Shown piece by piece: positions 1 through 7,969 of a stretch of 43,667 bases of DNA (positions are counted from its first letter, which is position 1; each line of letters begins with the position of its first letter). The translations under genes were made by a program, and so were the position numbers. This DNA comes from Burkholderiales bacterium RIFOXYD12_FULL_59_19 (GTDB taxonomy: Bacteria > Pseudomonadota > Gammaproteobacteria > Burkholderiales > Burkholderiaceae_C). The notes under the pieces were generated by a model. The model was not told the DNA's origin. It saw only the letters and a list, made by a program, of their open reading frames with translations, and ran no database searches. The stretch lies in assembly GCA_001771065.1 (NCBI GenBank), contig MESQ01000075.1, positions 1-43,667 of the forward strand, written 5' to 3'.

Positions 1-397
1 TGGTGTCAATTTTTGAAAAAAACGGTTACCTTTTTGTGGAGTTCTTCAAAACCCAACAAGGACTTTGGGCGCAGAGTTTTGGTGTCATCTGTAAAACAGA
101 TGCCGATTTGGAAATCAGGTTTACCGGGGAGCAAATTCACTTTGGACCTGCGGCCGGATGGGCTTTGCGATATGCCTTGGGAAACGGTGGCAAATTTACA
201 CTGAACAAGCTTGGGCCGAAAAGGCTGCGTATTGCAACAATTGGATGGAGTGGGGTTTTTAACCAAAGCGACAAATAACTGTAATCAGGATGACTTACAG
301 CCATGCGAAGCTGTGGTCATGAAAAAATCAGAAGACATCGTAAAGTGCATTGGGTTCAGAAGCTGTGTATCGGCTGCAATGGCGAAAGCAGCCACAT
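1..397. other. Left edge, no gene recognised
   Basis: This stretch holds open frames on both strands (for example 3-278 on + and 6-266 on -), but neither translation resembles a family I know and both are short. No ribosome binding site, hairpin terminator or repeat stands out. A frame continuous with the phosphoesterase starts at 303, so the end of this stretch could be an N-terminal extension of that gene, although the family's DxH motif normally lies close to the N-terminus, which argues for the start at 398. It is probably intergenic or a decayed gene. Confidence 0.4.
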
Positions 398-1175
398 GAC
401 TGCTCAGCAAGTGCGTTCAATCTTCCTGTCTGACATACACCTTGGCACCAAAGCTTGCCAAGCCCAACATCTACTGGAATTTCTGAAAGAATATTCTTCA
501 GAGCACGTCTTTTTGCTCGGTGACATCATTGACTTGTGGGCCATGAATCGTGGCGGGGTGCATTGGTCGCCTGCACAGAACACATTTGTACAAAAGATGC
601 TTCGTCGTGCGCGTCACGGGGAGAAAGTCATTTTTATTCCGGGCAACCATGACGAGGCGATCCGTGAATATGTAGGCGTTTCATTTGGCGACATCATTGT
701 GGAGCATGACTACATTCATACAGCGGCCGACGGCCGACGCTATTTGTTGTTGCACGGGGATGAATTCGACCAGGTGACGCGCCATCACAGGTGGATCGCC
801 CTTCTAGGTGATAAAGCTTACGATTTCTTGGTCAGCCTCAATATCTATTTGTCCTGGCTGCGTCGAACACTCAAAATACCTGGCTATTGGTCGTTGGCCG
901 GATATGCCAAAAGAAAAGTAAAGACTGCTGTTAGTTTCATCTTTAACTTTGAAGATTCTGTCATCCGACATGTGCGTGATCTAGGTCTGGATGGCGCAAT
1001 CTGCGGCCATATCCATTGGCCAATGATCAAAGAAGTTGATGGTCTGCAATACCTTAATTGCGGTGACTGGGTGGAAAGTTGCACCGCTATCGTGGAACAC
1101 CTTGATGGCCGTATGGAGTTGGTTTTGAGGAGTGCAACTCCCAAATCCAGCGCGCCTCAAATTCCCAACATTTGA
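398..1175 (+). CDS. LpxH-like UDP-2,3-diacylglucosamine diphosphatase family metallophosphoesterase
   Basis: Calcineurin-like metallophosphoesterase of 258 residues. The metal-binding blocks appear in order: SDIHLG near residue 12, GDIIDLW near 40, GNHDE near 80, HGDEFD near 117 and CGHIHWP near 205. LpxH enzymes cleave UDP-2,3-diacylglucosamine to lipid X in lipid A synthesis at the inner membrane. This longer relative may be a true LpxH or a paralogue acting on another glycolipid pyrophosphate. The ATG at 398 is chosen because the DxH motif then lies near the N-terminus; an in-frame start at 303 would add 32 unlikely residues. It is followed after 10 bp by diacylglycerol kinase and then a glycosyltransferase, which suggests a small membrane-lipid unit. 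The base composition of all three is more AT-rich than most of the window. Confidence 0.8.
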
Positions 1176-1185
1176 GAAATAGACA

Positions 1186-1554
1186 ATGGAAAGTCCCCAC
1201 AAAGGAAAAACTGGCATCAGGCGTCTGGTGAATGCATTCAGCTACTCTTGTGCCGGTTTGCGCGCGGCTTTTCGCCATGAAGATGCTTTCCGCCAAGAGG
1301 TGTTACTCGCCATCGTTCTTGTACCACTTGCATTTTTGCTAGAGAGTCAATTGTTTGGTCGAGTGTTGATGATCTCCTGTGTATTTTTGGTGCTCATCGT
1401 TGAGTTGATCAATTCAGCCATCGAAGCAACGGTCGACCGCATCTCCCTCGATGATCACCGGCTTGCCAAGCGTGCAAAAGACATTGGCAGCGCATCGGTT
1501 CTGGTTTGTCTACTGAATCTCATTACCGTTTGGATGTTGGTCCTATTGAACTGA
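1186..1554 (+). CDS. dgkA: Diacylglycerol kinase (DgkA type)
   Basis: A 122-residue integral membrane protein of the prokaryotic DgkA family, which phosphorylates diacylglycerol to phosphatidic acid and recycles lipid by-products. The family signature is visible: an N-terminal RAAFRHEDAFRQE block (about residues 23-35), then hydrophobic segments near 38-50 and 60-78, the VELINSAIEATVDR block (about 75-90) that carries the catalytic and metal-binding glutamates, and a last membrane segment near 104-122. The length is that of the family (about 120). It starts 10 bp after the phosphoesterase stop, so the two are probably co-transcribed. Confidence 0.93.
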   Translation: MESPHKGKTGIRRLVNAFSYSCAGLRAAFRHEDAFRQEVLLAIVLVPLAFLLESQLFGRVLMISCVFLVLIVELINSAIEATVDRISLDDHRLAKRAKDIGSASVLVCLLNLITVWMLVLLN

Positions 1555-1641
1555 TTTGATATGCACCTCGTGTCACCAGAGTGAGTTTATTGGTACTCAC
1601 GATGCAGCCGAAAACAAACCTCAACCTAACATGAAGCCTTC

Positions 1642-2820
1642 ATGAAAATTTTGTTTATTTCCGATGTTTATTTCCCTCGGATCAATGGCGTTTCAACATC
1701 CATGGAAACCTACCATCGGAACCTCCGTTTGCTTGGTCACATCGTCCACGTGATCGCACCTGACTATTCGAGGCCAAGTTCTGATGAAACGGACATCATG
1801 CGCGTACCTTCGCGCCGGGTTCCTTTCGATCCTGAAGACAGGTTGATGAGTTTCAAGTGGGTGATGAACCAACTTGCAAAAATCCGCAGCGAGAACTATG
1901 ACATCATTCATATACAGACTCCCTTCGTTGCGCATTATTTAGGAGTCAAGTTGTCCCGCATGTTGGGCATTCCTTGCGTCGAAACGTATCACACATTTTT
2001 TGAAGAATATCTCCACCATTACGTGCCCCTCGTTCCTAAAAAAGTGACGCGTTTTCTAGCCACCCGTTTTTCTCGTCATCAAGGCAATAGCCTGGATGGC
2101 ATGGTCGTACCATCCAAGCCAATGCTCAAGGTCTTAAAGAGCTATGGCATCACGACCCAAACAGAAGTTATCCCGACTGGGATCGAACCTGCAAGTTTCG
2201 TGTTGGGAGACCGAGCAGCGTTTCGAGCCAAACACGGTATTCCACAGGGCAGGCCTGTCATTCTGTTTGTCGGTCGTGTTGCCCATGAAAAGAATATTGG
2301 CTTCCTGCTTAAAGTCGTTGATCGGATTCGTCATGAGATTTCCGATGTTCTCTTCGTCATTGCGGGTGAAGGTCCTGCGGTAAAAAGTCTGGAACATGAA
2401 GTCATGGATTTGAGGATCAACGAGAACGTCATGTTTGTTGACTATCTGGATCGTCATACGGACTTGAATGATTGTTATCGCGCTGCAGATGTATTTGTAT
2501 TTTCATCACGCACAGAAACACAGGGTTTGGTGTTGCTCGAAGCCATGGCACAAGGTGTTCCAGTCGTTTCCATTGCTGAGTTAGGAACTCGCGATGTATT
2601 GCGTGACGGCGTAGGCGTCTTGATTGCACGGGAAGAGTTGACGGACTTTTCTGGAAAAGTTGTCGCGATGTTGGGAGATGAAAAAGGTCGAAAAGCCCTC
2701 GGAGATTCAGGGCGTGAATACGCGTCTGAATGGTCAGCTAAAAAGCAGGCAAAACGGATGCTGAACTTCTACATAAGTGTTCTCAAGTTCCCAGCAGAAC
2801 CCTGTGAATCTGGTGACTAA
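1642..2820 (+). CDS. GT4-family glycosyltransferase
   Basis: A 392-residue GT-B fold glycosyltransferase. The N-terminal domain begins with KILFISDVYFPRINGV and has the glycine-rich acceptor-side loop typical of GT4 lipid mannosyl/glucosyltransferases. The C-terminal donor domain has LFVGRVAHEKN (about residue 210), and SSRTETQGLVLLEAMAQGVPVV (about 290-310) with the EX7E-type nucleotide-sugar motif. It probably adds a sugar to a lipid or diacylglycerol acceptor at the membrane; the substrate cannot be read from sequence. The ATG overlaps the stop of a four-codon upstream frame (ATG at 1631, TGA at 1643), so translation may be coupled. It lies 87 bp downstream of dgkA. Confidence 0.85.
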   Translation: MKILFISDVYFPRINGVSTSMETYHRNLRLLGHIVHVIAPDYSRPSSDETDIMRVPSRRVPFDPEDRLMSFKWVMNQLAKIRSENYDIIHIQTPFVAHYLGVKLSRMLGIPCVETYHTFFEEYLHHYVPLVPKKVTRFLATRFSRHQGNSLDGMVVPSKPMLKVLKSYGITTQTEVIPTGIEPASFVLGDRAAFRAKHGIPQGRPVILFVGRVAHEKNIGFLLKVVDRIRHEISDVLFVIAGEGPAVKSLEHEVMDLRINENVMFVDYLDRHTDLNDCYRAADVFVFSSRTETQGLVLLEAMAQGVPVVSIAELGTRDVLRDGVGVLIAREELTDFSGKVVAMLGDEKGRKALGDSGREYASEWSAKKQAKRMLNFYISVLKFPAEPCESGD

Positions 2821-2928
2821 TATTTGTTGATAACGGAAAGACGACAGCCGTTGCCCCCTTTTGTTGGACAAATGAAACGGTCATCGTGGGTCAAGGTCAG
2901 CCCCAGAGCATCGGCGAGTGGCAGCCAT

Positions 2929-4239
2929 TCAACGCAGTATGTTTACATCCTGGCCGAGCATCGTCCGGGTCACCAGGGTGATGCCAGACGCCGTGACATG
3001 AAAGCGCTGGCGATCCTCGTGCGGATCAATACCAATCTGGGTTCCTTCGGGAATATGACAGCCACGGTCGACGATGCATTTTCTGAGTTGGCAGTTGCGC
3101 CCGACGACCACTTTGGGCAGTAGGATCGAATCCTCGATCACCGAATGGCTGTGCACATGCCCACCGTAAAAGAGCATGGTGCGTCGAATGGTGGCACCAC
3201 TGATGATGGAACCACCTGCAACCAGTGAATCCATGGCAACCCCACGCCGCGTGTCATCGTCATGCACAAATTTCGCCGGTGGGACCTGAGGCTGCCAAGT
3301 CCAGATCGGCCAACTGTCGTCATAAAGGTTGAGGTGCGGCGAAACCTGGAGCAAATCCATGTTGGCTTCCCAGTAGGCATCGAGCGTGCCGACATCGCGC
3401 CAATAAGGCGCTTCGTCACCTTCACCGACGCGAACGTCGGCAAAATTATGGGCGTAGCTATGGTAGTGCCGGACACAGTGGGGAATCACGTCCTTGCCGA
3501 AATCGTGGCTGGATTTCGGATCATCGGCATCACGTTGCAGTTGCTCGCACAGAAATCGCATATTGAACACATAAACGCCCATGCTTGTCAGCGCCACTGC
3601 GGGATTGTCTGGCATCGGTTGCGCATTGGCGGGCTTCTCGTCGAAAGCTTGAATGCGGTTATCAGCATCAACCGCCATCACCCCGAAGCTACTTGCCTCA
3701 TGCAGGGGTACTTGGATGCAAGCCACGGTCAGGTCGGCCTCTCGCTCGACATGCGCCGCCAGCAGGCGCCCATAATCCATGCGGTAAATGTGATCACCCG
3801 ACAGCACCAGTACGTAGTCCGGTTTGGCGTGGCTAATTTCCCGCAGGTTCTGGTAGACCGCGTCGGCCGTACCCCGGTACCAGAAGGACTCGTCAACCTG
3901 CTGCTGGGCCGGCATGATTTCGATGAATTCGCCCATGCGGCCATCCAGAAAACTCCAGGCCAGGTGCAGGTGCCGAATCAGGCCCTGGGATTTGTATTGG
4001 GTCGCAACACCGATGCGCCGCACGCCCGAGTTGACACAGTTCGACAGCGTGAAATCAATGATGCGAAATTTCCCGCCGAACGGCACGGCAGGCTTGGCAC
4101 GCCAGTCGGTCAGACCCTGCAAGCGACTGCCACGCCCGCCAGCCAGAACCATGGCAAAGGTGTTACGCGTCAATTGACTAATATAGCGCGGATTGCGATG
4201 GAACTCGACGCTGCCGTCCATCGCTTGCTCGGTTGTCAT
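2929..4239 (-). CDS. glgC: Glucose-1-phosphate adenylyltransferase
   Basis: ADP-glucose pyrophosphorylase of 436 residues: it makes ADP-glucose from ATP and glucose-1-phosphate, the committed step of glycogen synthesis. The N-terminal nucleotidyltransferase signature [31 protein letters not shown] (split here across about residues 30-62) with its catalytic Arg/Lys, the [11 protein letters not shown] block near 150, and [10 protein letters not shown] near 235 are present. The C-terminal third is a left-handed beta-helix. The start at 4239 is supported by a GAGGGGAAAG ribosome binding site 5-6 bp upstream; an in-frame ATG at 4353 would add 38 residues without family support. It stands alone here without other glg genes. 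Confidence 0.95.
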   Translation of the reverse strand: MTTEQAMDGSVEFHRNPRYISQLTRNTFAMVLAGGRGSRLQGLTDWRAKPAVPFGGKFRIIDFTLSNCVNSGVRRIGVATQYKSQGLIRHLHLAWSFLDGRMGEFIEIMPAQQQVDESFWYRGTADAVYQNLREISHAKPDYVLVLSGDHIYRMDYGRLLAAHVEREADLTVACIQVPLHEASSFGVMAVDADNRIQAFDEKPANAQPMPDNPAVALTSMGVYVFNMRFLCEQLQRDADDPKSSHDFGKDVIPHCVRHYHSYAHNFADVRVGEGDEAPYWRDVGTLDAYWEANMDLLQVSPHLNLYDDSWPIWTWQPQVPPAKFVHDDDTRRGVAMDSLVAGGSIISGATIRRTMLFYGGHVHSHSVIEDSILLPKVVVGRNCQLRKCIVDRGCHIPEGTQIGIDPHEDRQRFHVTASGITLVTRTMLGQDVNILR

Positions 4240-4393
4240 TGCTGCTTTCCCCTCTGGTTGTCGTGCCTGTCTGCGTGTTTCTACCGCCATGGGCAGTTCA
4301 GTTTGACAGACGGCAATGACAATTGCATGACGCGCTGTCACACAGGGCCTCAACGATCACGTCATCCTGCTCGTTGGGCGTCATTTAGGTGTC

Positions 4394-4421
4394 TTGACCA
4401 AATTCCTTTAAACAATATAAA
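4394..4421 (+). promoter_or_regulatory. Probable sigma70 promoter of the Lys/Ala-rich protein gene
   Basis: TTGACC at 4394-4399 and TATAAA at 4416-4421 are separated by 16 bp, close to the sigma70 consensus, and lie 35 bp upstream of the ATG at 4456. The surrounding DNA is AT-rich compared with both flanking genes. Confidence 0.55.
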
Positions 4422-4455
4422 CTGTATACCTTGTTTAATCCTAGGAGAGCTCGCC

Positions 4456-5043
4456 ATGACATCAACAATACAGACCGACCTTGCAACTGTGGCCACAACA
4501 GCCCATGCCGATCGGCCAAGCGTTATCAGCACAGTGTTAGCACCTTCAGTGCCTGTGGCCGCCCCTGCAGCAGTTAAAGCAGGGGCAAAAAGAGTGGTTA
4601 GAACACCCGCCAAGAAAGTAGCTGTGCCGGTCAAGCCAGTGGCCAAGGTCGCTATCAATCCAGTCGCCAAGAAGGCAGCACCCAAGGCAGCCATCAAATC
4701 GGTAGTCAGTACCAAACCACCTGTTGCACCCAAAGCCGCCGTTAAAACACCTGCGAAAGTCGAACCAAAGACGACTATCGGTCCGACTGCAAAGCAAAGT
4801 GAGGTCAAACTGCTAAAGGCCAAAAAGCCAAAGCTGGTACGCGACAGTTTCACCATACCCAAACTTGAGTACCTCAAACTAGAAGAGTTGAAGCATCGCA
4901 GTGTCAAGCTGGGAAACTCGATCAAGAAGAGCGAACTGATCCGCGCTGGCATCATGGCATTGGCCGCCATGTCAGACACCAACTTCCTGAAGGCCATAAA
5001 TGCAGTTCCGGCCGTCAAAACCGGACGACCCGCCAAAGATTGA
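4456..5043 (+). CDS. Histone-H1-like Lys/Ala/Pro-rich protein with a ribbon-helix-helix-like C-terminus
   Basis: 195 residues. The first about 30 residues are Thr/Ala-rich. Residues about 35-125 are low complexity (Ala, Lys, Pro and Val, with repeated PAKK, PVAK and KAA units), like bacterial histone-H1-like nucleoid proteins. Residues about 130-180 form a compact predicted alpha/beta segment (DSFTIPKLEYLKLEEL, then KKSELIRAGIMAL) that resembles ribbon-helix-helix DNA-binding domains. A sequence-tolerant, DNA-compacting role is an inference from composition. The ATG at 4456 has AGGAGAG 6-12 bp upstream and a good promoter; the same frame is open far upstream through the antisense of glgC, but that extension is a shadow. 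Confidence 0.7.
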   Translation: MTSTIQTDLATVATTAHADRPSVISTVLAPSVPVAAPAAVKAGAKRVVRTPAKKVAVPVKPVAKVAINPVAKKAAPKAAIKSVVSTKPPVAPKAAVKTPAKVEPKTTIGPTAKQSEVKLLKAKKPKLVRDSFTIPKLEYLKLEELKHRSVKLGNSIKKSELIRAGIMALAAMSDTNFLKAINAVPAVKTGRPAKD

Positions 5044-5068
5044 CAAAGCGGTGAGTGCCCTGACATAT

Positions 5069-5245
5069 GCTTGTAATACGGCAGTAGCCGGCGTGACCCG
5101 TGTGGCCTCAGTGCAAATTTACGACCATGTGGAAGCCATGGAATACATGGATGCCCACCGCCTCTCTGCCGTGATGCTGGTGTTCTCCTTCCTGGTGCTG
5201 CTGGCGCTGTACGCCTGGCGGCCCAGACCTGTGAGGGGGGCCTGA
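5069..5245 (+). pseudogene. modB: 3' remnant of molybdate ABC permease gene modB
   Basis: Only the last about 55 codons remain. The translation VTRVASVQIYDHVEA, followed by a hydrophobic helix ending LVLLALYAW, matches the end of ModB, the membrane permease of the molybdate ABC transporter. The part upstream of about 5086, where most of the gene and its start should be, is missing, and the frame runs into the preceding intergenic sequence. The stop (5243-5245) is followed directly by the modC start at 5247, the usual modBC arrangement. Confidence 0.72.
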
Positions 5246-5246
5246 C

Positions 5247-5785
5247 ATGAGCGGTATTCAAGCCCGTTTCAAACTCGACTGGCCGGGCTTCACGCTGGAT
5301 GTGGATCTGGACTTGCCTGCACGTGGCGTGACGGCGCTGTTTGGCCACTCGGGTTCCGGCAAGACCACGCTGCTGCGGTGCATCGCCGGGCTGGAGCGTG
5401 CGCCCCAGGGTCAACTCAAGTGCTGGCTGCCGTGGTGGCCGAGCGTGATGAAAAGTGGCATTTGGCCCGCGTCGAGTTCCCCGGTGGCAGCCTGTGGGTG
5501 CGTGATGGCGGCCACGTGCCGGGCCAGCTGGTGCGTGTGCGCATTCTGGCGCGCGATGTCAGCATCGCGCTGGCGCCGGTCAACGGCACCAGCATCCAGA
5601 ATTGCCTGCCTGCCACGGTAGAGGAAATGGCCGCTGACCGCCACCCGGCACTGTCGCTGCTGCGGCTCAAGGCGGGGCCATCGCCCTTGCTGGCGCGGCT
5701 GACGCAGCGCTCGGCGGCGGGGCTGGCGCTGGTGCCGGGCAAGGCAGTCCGGGTTCAGATCAAGGCGGTGGCCTTGATTGGCTAG
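5247..5785 (+). pseudogene. modC: modC remnant with large internal deletion and frame change
   Basis: The N-terminal about 57 codons encode the start of a ModC ATPase, including Walker A ([11 protein letters not shown]). At about 5410-5420 the sequence jumps out of frame to the distal part of ModC. From there to 5785 the second frame encodes the linker and the Mop/TOBE molybdate-binding domain ([24 protein letters not shown], then a C-terminus ending VRVQIKAVALIG). The Q-loop, ABC signature and Walker B are absent, roughly 180 residues compared with a normal ModC of about 360. The gene cannot make a working ATPase. Confidence 0.85.
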
Positions 5786-5868
5786 CAAAAACCCTTTCCA
5801 TTGGCTCCGTCACGCCAAGCAGCCATACTGTGTGTGATTGGCGCGACCTGTGCCGAGAAAGGCTATCC

Positions 5869-6957
5869 ATGAGCGACCCTGCCGCAACACCCCACCATGC
5901 CATCCCGTCGATCACCTCGGGCTGGTCTCAGTTGACGCACCTGCTGCGCAAAACGCCACCCCGGCTCAATCTGGCCCTGCAGGGAGGTGGCGCACACGGG
6001 GCCTTTACCTGGGGCGTTTTGGATGCGCTGCTCCGGCAGCCGGAACTGACGTTCGAGGGATTGAGCGGCAGCAGTGCCGGTGCCATGAATGCCGTGGTGT
6101 TTGCCGACGGCTGGATGAAAGGCGGACGCGAGGGCGCAGGCCAGGCGCTGGCCGGGTTCTGGAGCGATGTCGGGCGGCAGATGCCCTGGGTGCCCATGAC
6201 ACGCGGGGAGGGCGATGCCGTCGACTTGTCGCCCACGACCAAAATGATGGCCCAATGGGCGGGTTATTTTTCTCCGGCGCAGCTCAACCCTTTTGAGTTG
6301 AATCCGCTGCGCGACATGCTGCTGCGCCAGATCGACTTCGAGGGCCTGCGCTCGCGCTCCCCCTTCAAGCTGTTTGTCGGCACAACACACGCCAGCACCG
6401 GCAAACTGCGGGTATTTCGCGAAACCGAGCTCACGGTGGACGTGCTGCTGGCTTCGGCCTGTCTGCCCAAAATCCACCATGCCGTGGAGATTGAGGGCGA
6501 ATCATATTGGGATGGCGGCTACTGCGCCAACCCGGCGGTGTTTCCGCTGTTCTATGACTGCGAGTCACGCGACGTGATGCTGGTGCTGCTAAGCCCGCTC
6601 AGGCGTGAAGGCACGCCGCACACGGTGCAGGAAATCGACACACGCATTGCCGATCTGGGGTTCAGCACACACTTCATGCGCGAGATGCGCATGTTTGCGC
6701 ACGCCAGGACATTTGCCGGTCGGCCCGTCATCCGCTGGGGGCGGCTGGAGCGCCGTTTGCACAACATGCGTTTTCACATGGTCGATTCCAGCGGGCTGGT
6801 CAACCTGGAGCGCAGCGACACCAAGCTGCTGGCACACGGGCCGTTTCTGGAGCTGCTTCGTGAGCAGGGCCGCGCGCGCGGCCATGACTGGCTGGTGCAG
6901 CATGCCGCCGCGATCGGACAGCACGCTACGCTGGACGTGCAAGCCTGCTTCAACTGA
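5869..6957 (+). CDS. Patatin-like phospholipase family protein
   Basis: 362 residues with a patatin Ser-Asp dyad fold. The oxyanion loop LQGGGAHGAFTWG is near residue 40, the nucleophile elbow GSSAG near 69, and the catalytic Asp lies in DGGYCANPAVFPL near 215. Such proteins hydrolyse acyl esters of lipids. Bacterial members of this type have no obvious signal peptide and are cytoplasmic or membrane-associated. The start at 5869 is preceded by GAGAAAGG; an in-frame ATG at 5830 lacks such a site. It follows the dead modC gene and has no obvious operon partner. Confidence 0.88.
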   Translation: MSDPAATPHHAIPSITSGWSQLTHLLRKTPPRLNLALQGGGAHGAFTWGVLDALLRQPELTFEGLSGSSAGAMNAVVFADGWMKGGREGAGQALAGFWSDVGRQMPWVPMTRGEGDAVDLSPTTKMMAQWAGYFSPAQLNPFELNPLRDMLLRQIDFEGLRSRSPFKLFVGTTHASTGKLRVFRETELTVDVLLASACLPKIHHAVEIEGESYWDGGYCANPAVFPLFYDCESRDVMLVLLSPLRREGTPHTVQEIDTRIADLGFSTHFMREMRMFAHARTFAGRPVIRWGRLERRLHNMRFHMVDSSGLVNLERSDTKLLAHGPFLELLREQGRARGHDWLVQHAAAIGQHATLDVQACFN

Positions 6958-7023
6958 GGTGGGTACAGGCGAGTGGGGGCGACAGGTTGTAGCCCATGTC
7001 AATCAATCGCAATAAGCTATTTT

Positions 7024-7836
7024 TTATAGTAATCCACAGCACTTCTTGTACTTCTTGCCACTGCCGCAAGCGCAGGGGTCATTGCGACCTGGCGTTGCGG
7101 CTTTGTGCATGGTTTCAATTTTCGGCCCCAGGGTGCGCCACATCTCGTGCATGTTGTAGACCGACCAGAGCGCATCGCCAAAGGCTTTCATGCGTTTGAC
7201 GCTGACGGTGGGTGCACCGCCCTTCGCGTCTTCAAAGGCAGACAGGGTCGGTGCATCGGTATCGTCTTGCGTGAGTGCTGCCACCAAATCAAGCGCCGTG
7301 GCGCGCCACTTGATGGCTTCCTTGTTGCGTGACACGGCCCAGTCTTGCGGCCAGGCGGTGACCACCGCCATAAAACCCTTGGCCCATGCCTGGCCGAATG
7401 CGGGCAGTTTTTCTCCCTTGCGTTTGGCACGCTCATCCTCGGGCAGGGCGGCAAAGTCAGCCCGTGCGTCCACCAGCTCGGGCTGGTAGGCGGCGGCGTC
7501 GGTCAGGGCATCGATCTTGGCTGCAAGCGCCTGGGTGACCAGTAGCCAGCGGCGCGTCCACAAGCTCATGAAGTGCCGTTGCTGGACCGCGTTGGCAAAC
7601 GGGACGGCCAGCAAGACAGGCAGGTACTCCTCGGGAGGGATGGGGCGGCGGCAGCAAATCAGCGCCGCCATGAAACCTTCACAAAACTCCCAGGTCGGGA
7701 TCGCATCGTGGCGCGAGCGCAGGTAGCTCAGGATGGCTTCCAGCGCGGCAAACTCGTCGGCGCTCAAGGGCTCGCAGGTGTTACTTTGAACGGACTCAGT
7801 TGGGGCAGGATGCGCAGGGGGCAAATGTGGGTTCAT
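7024..7836 (-). CDS. UPF0149 (YecA/YgfB-like) family protein with C-terminal SEC-C zinc motif
   Basis: 270 residues. The N-terminal about 190 residues match the UPF0149 helical fold (LEAILSYLRSRHDAIPTWEFCEGFMAALIC and IPPEEYLPVLL). The end is a SEC-C metal-binding tail, GRNDPCACGSGKKYKKCCG, as found in SecA and YecA. The function is unclear; SEC-C tails bind zinc and are often associated with ribosome or protein-export factors. It is preceded by the palindromic repeat at about 7.90-7.97 kb, which separates it from the DUF255 gene. Confidence 0.85.
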   Translation of the reverse strand: MNPHLPPAHPAPTESVQSNTCEPLSADEFAALEAILSYLRSRHDAIPTWEFCEGFMAALICCRRPIPPEEYLPVLLAVPFANAVQQRHFMSLWTRRWLLVTQALAAKIDALTDAAAYQPELVDARADFAALPEDERAKRKGEKLPAFGQAWAKGFMAVVTAWPQDWAVSRNKEAIKWRATALDLVAALTQDDTDAPTLSAFEDAKGGAPTVSVKRMKAFGDALWSVYNMHEMWRTLGPKIETMHKAATPGRNDPCACGSGKKYKKCCGLL

Positions 7837-7895
7837 GGTGGTCGGTCAGTGGGTTCAATGGGGAGGACAGGGCTTGAGGGGCGCGCGGCTGCTTC

Positions 7896-7969
7896 TGATC
7901 ATTTTTATGAGAGAAATTGACCATTAGCACTTACTATATAAGTGCCAGTAGCTATTTATTAAGTAGCAT
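7896..7969. repeat. Comamonadaceae-type palindromic intergenic repeat
   Basis: AT-rich stretch between two genes of the minus strand containing the perfect inverted repeat GCACTTA-N5-TAAGTGC at 7927-7945 and a second imperfect one around TAGCTATTTATTAAGTAGC. It resembles from memory the short repeat scattered through Acidovorax, Polaromonas and Rhodoferax genomes (AATAGCTACT...GCGCTTA...TAAGCGC type). It may act as a terminator for the DUF255 gene, whose stop codon lies inside it. Confidence 0.6.

Noticed and set aside
1580..1600. GTGAGT-N8-ACTCAC hairpin after dgkA as a terminator
   Set aside because: It has no T-run and the stem is short, so termination is not supported.
3262..4455. Long open frame running into the Lys/Ala-rich gene from the antisense of glgC
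   Set aside because: It is a shadow of glgC; the Lys/Ala-rich gene has its own promoter and ribosome binding site at 4456.
6996..7045. AATAGCT/AGCTATT-like bases after the patatin gene as another copy of the palindromic repeat
   Set aside because: Only a partial resemblance, too short to call.
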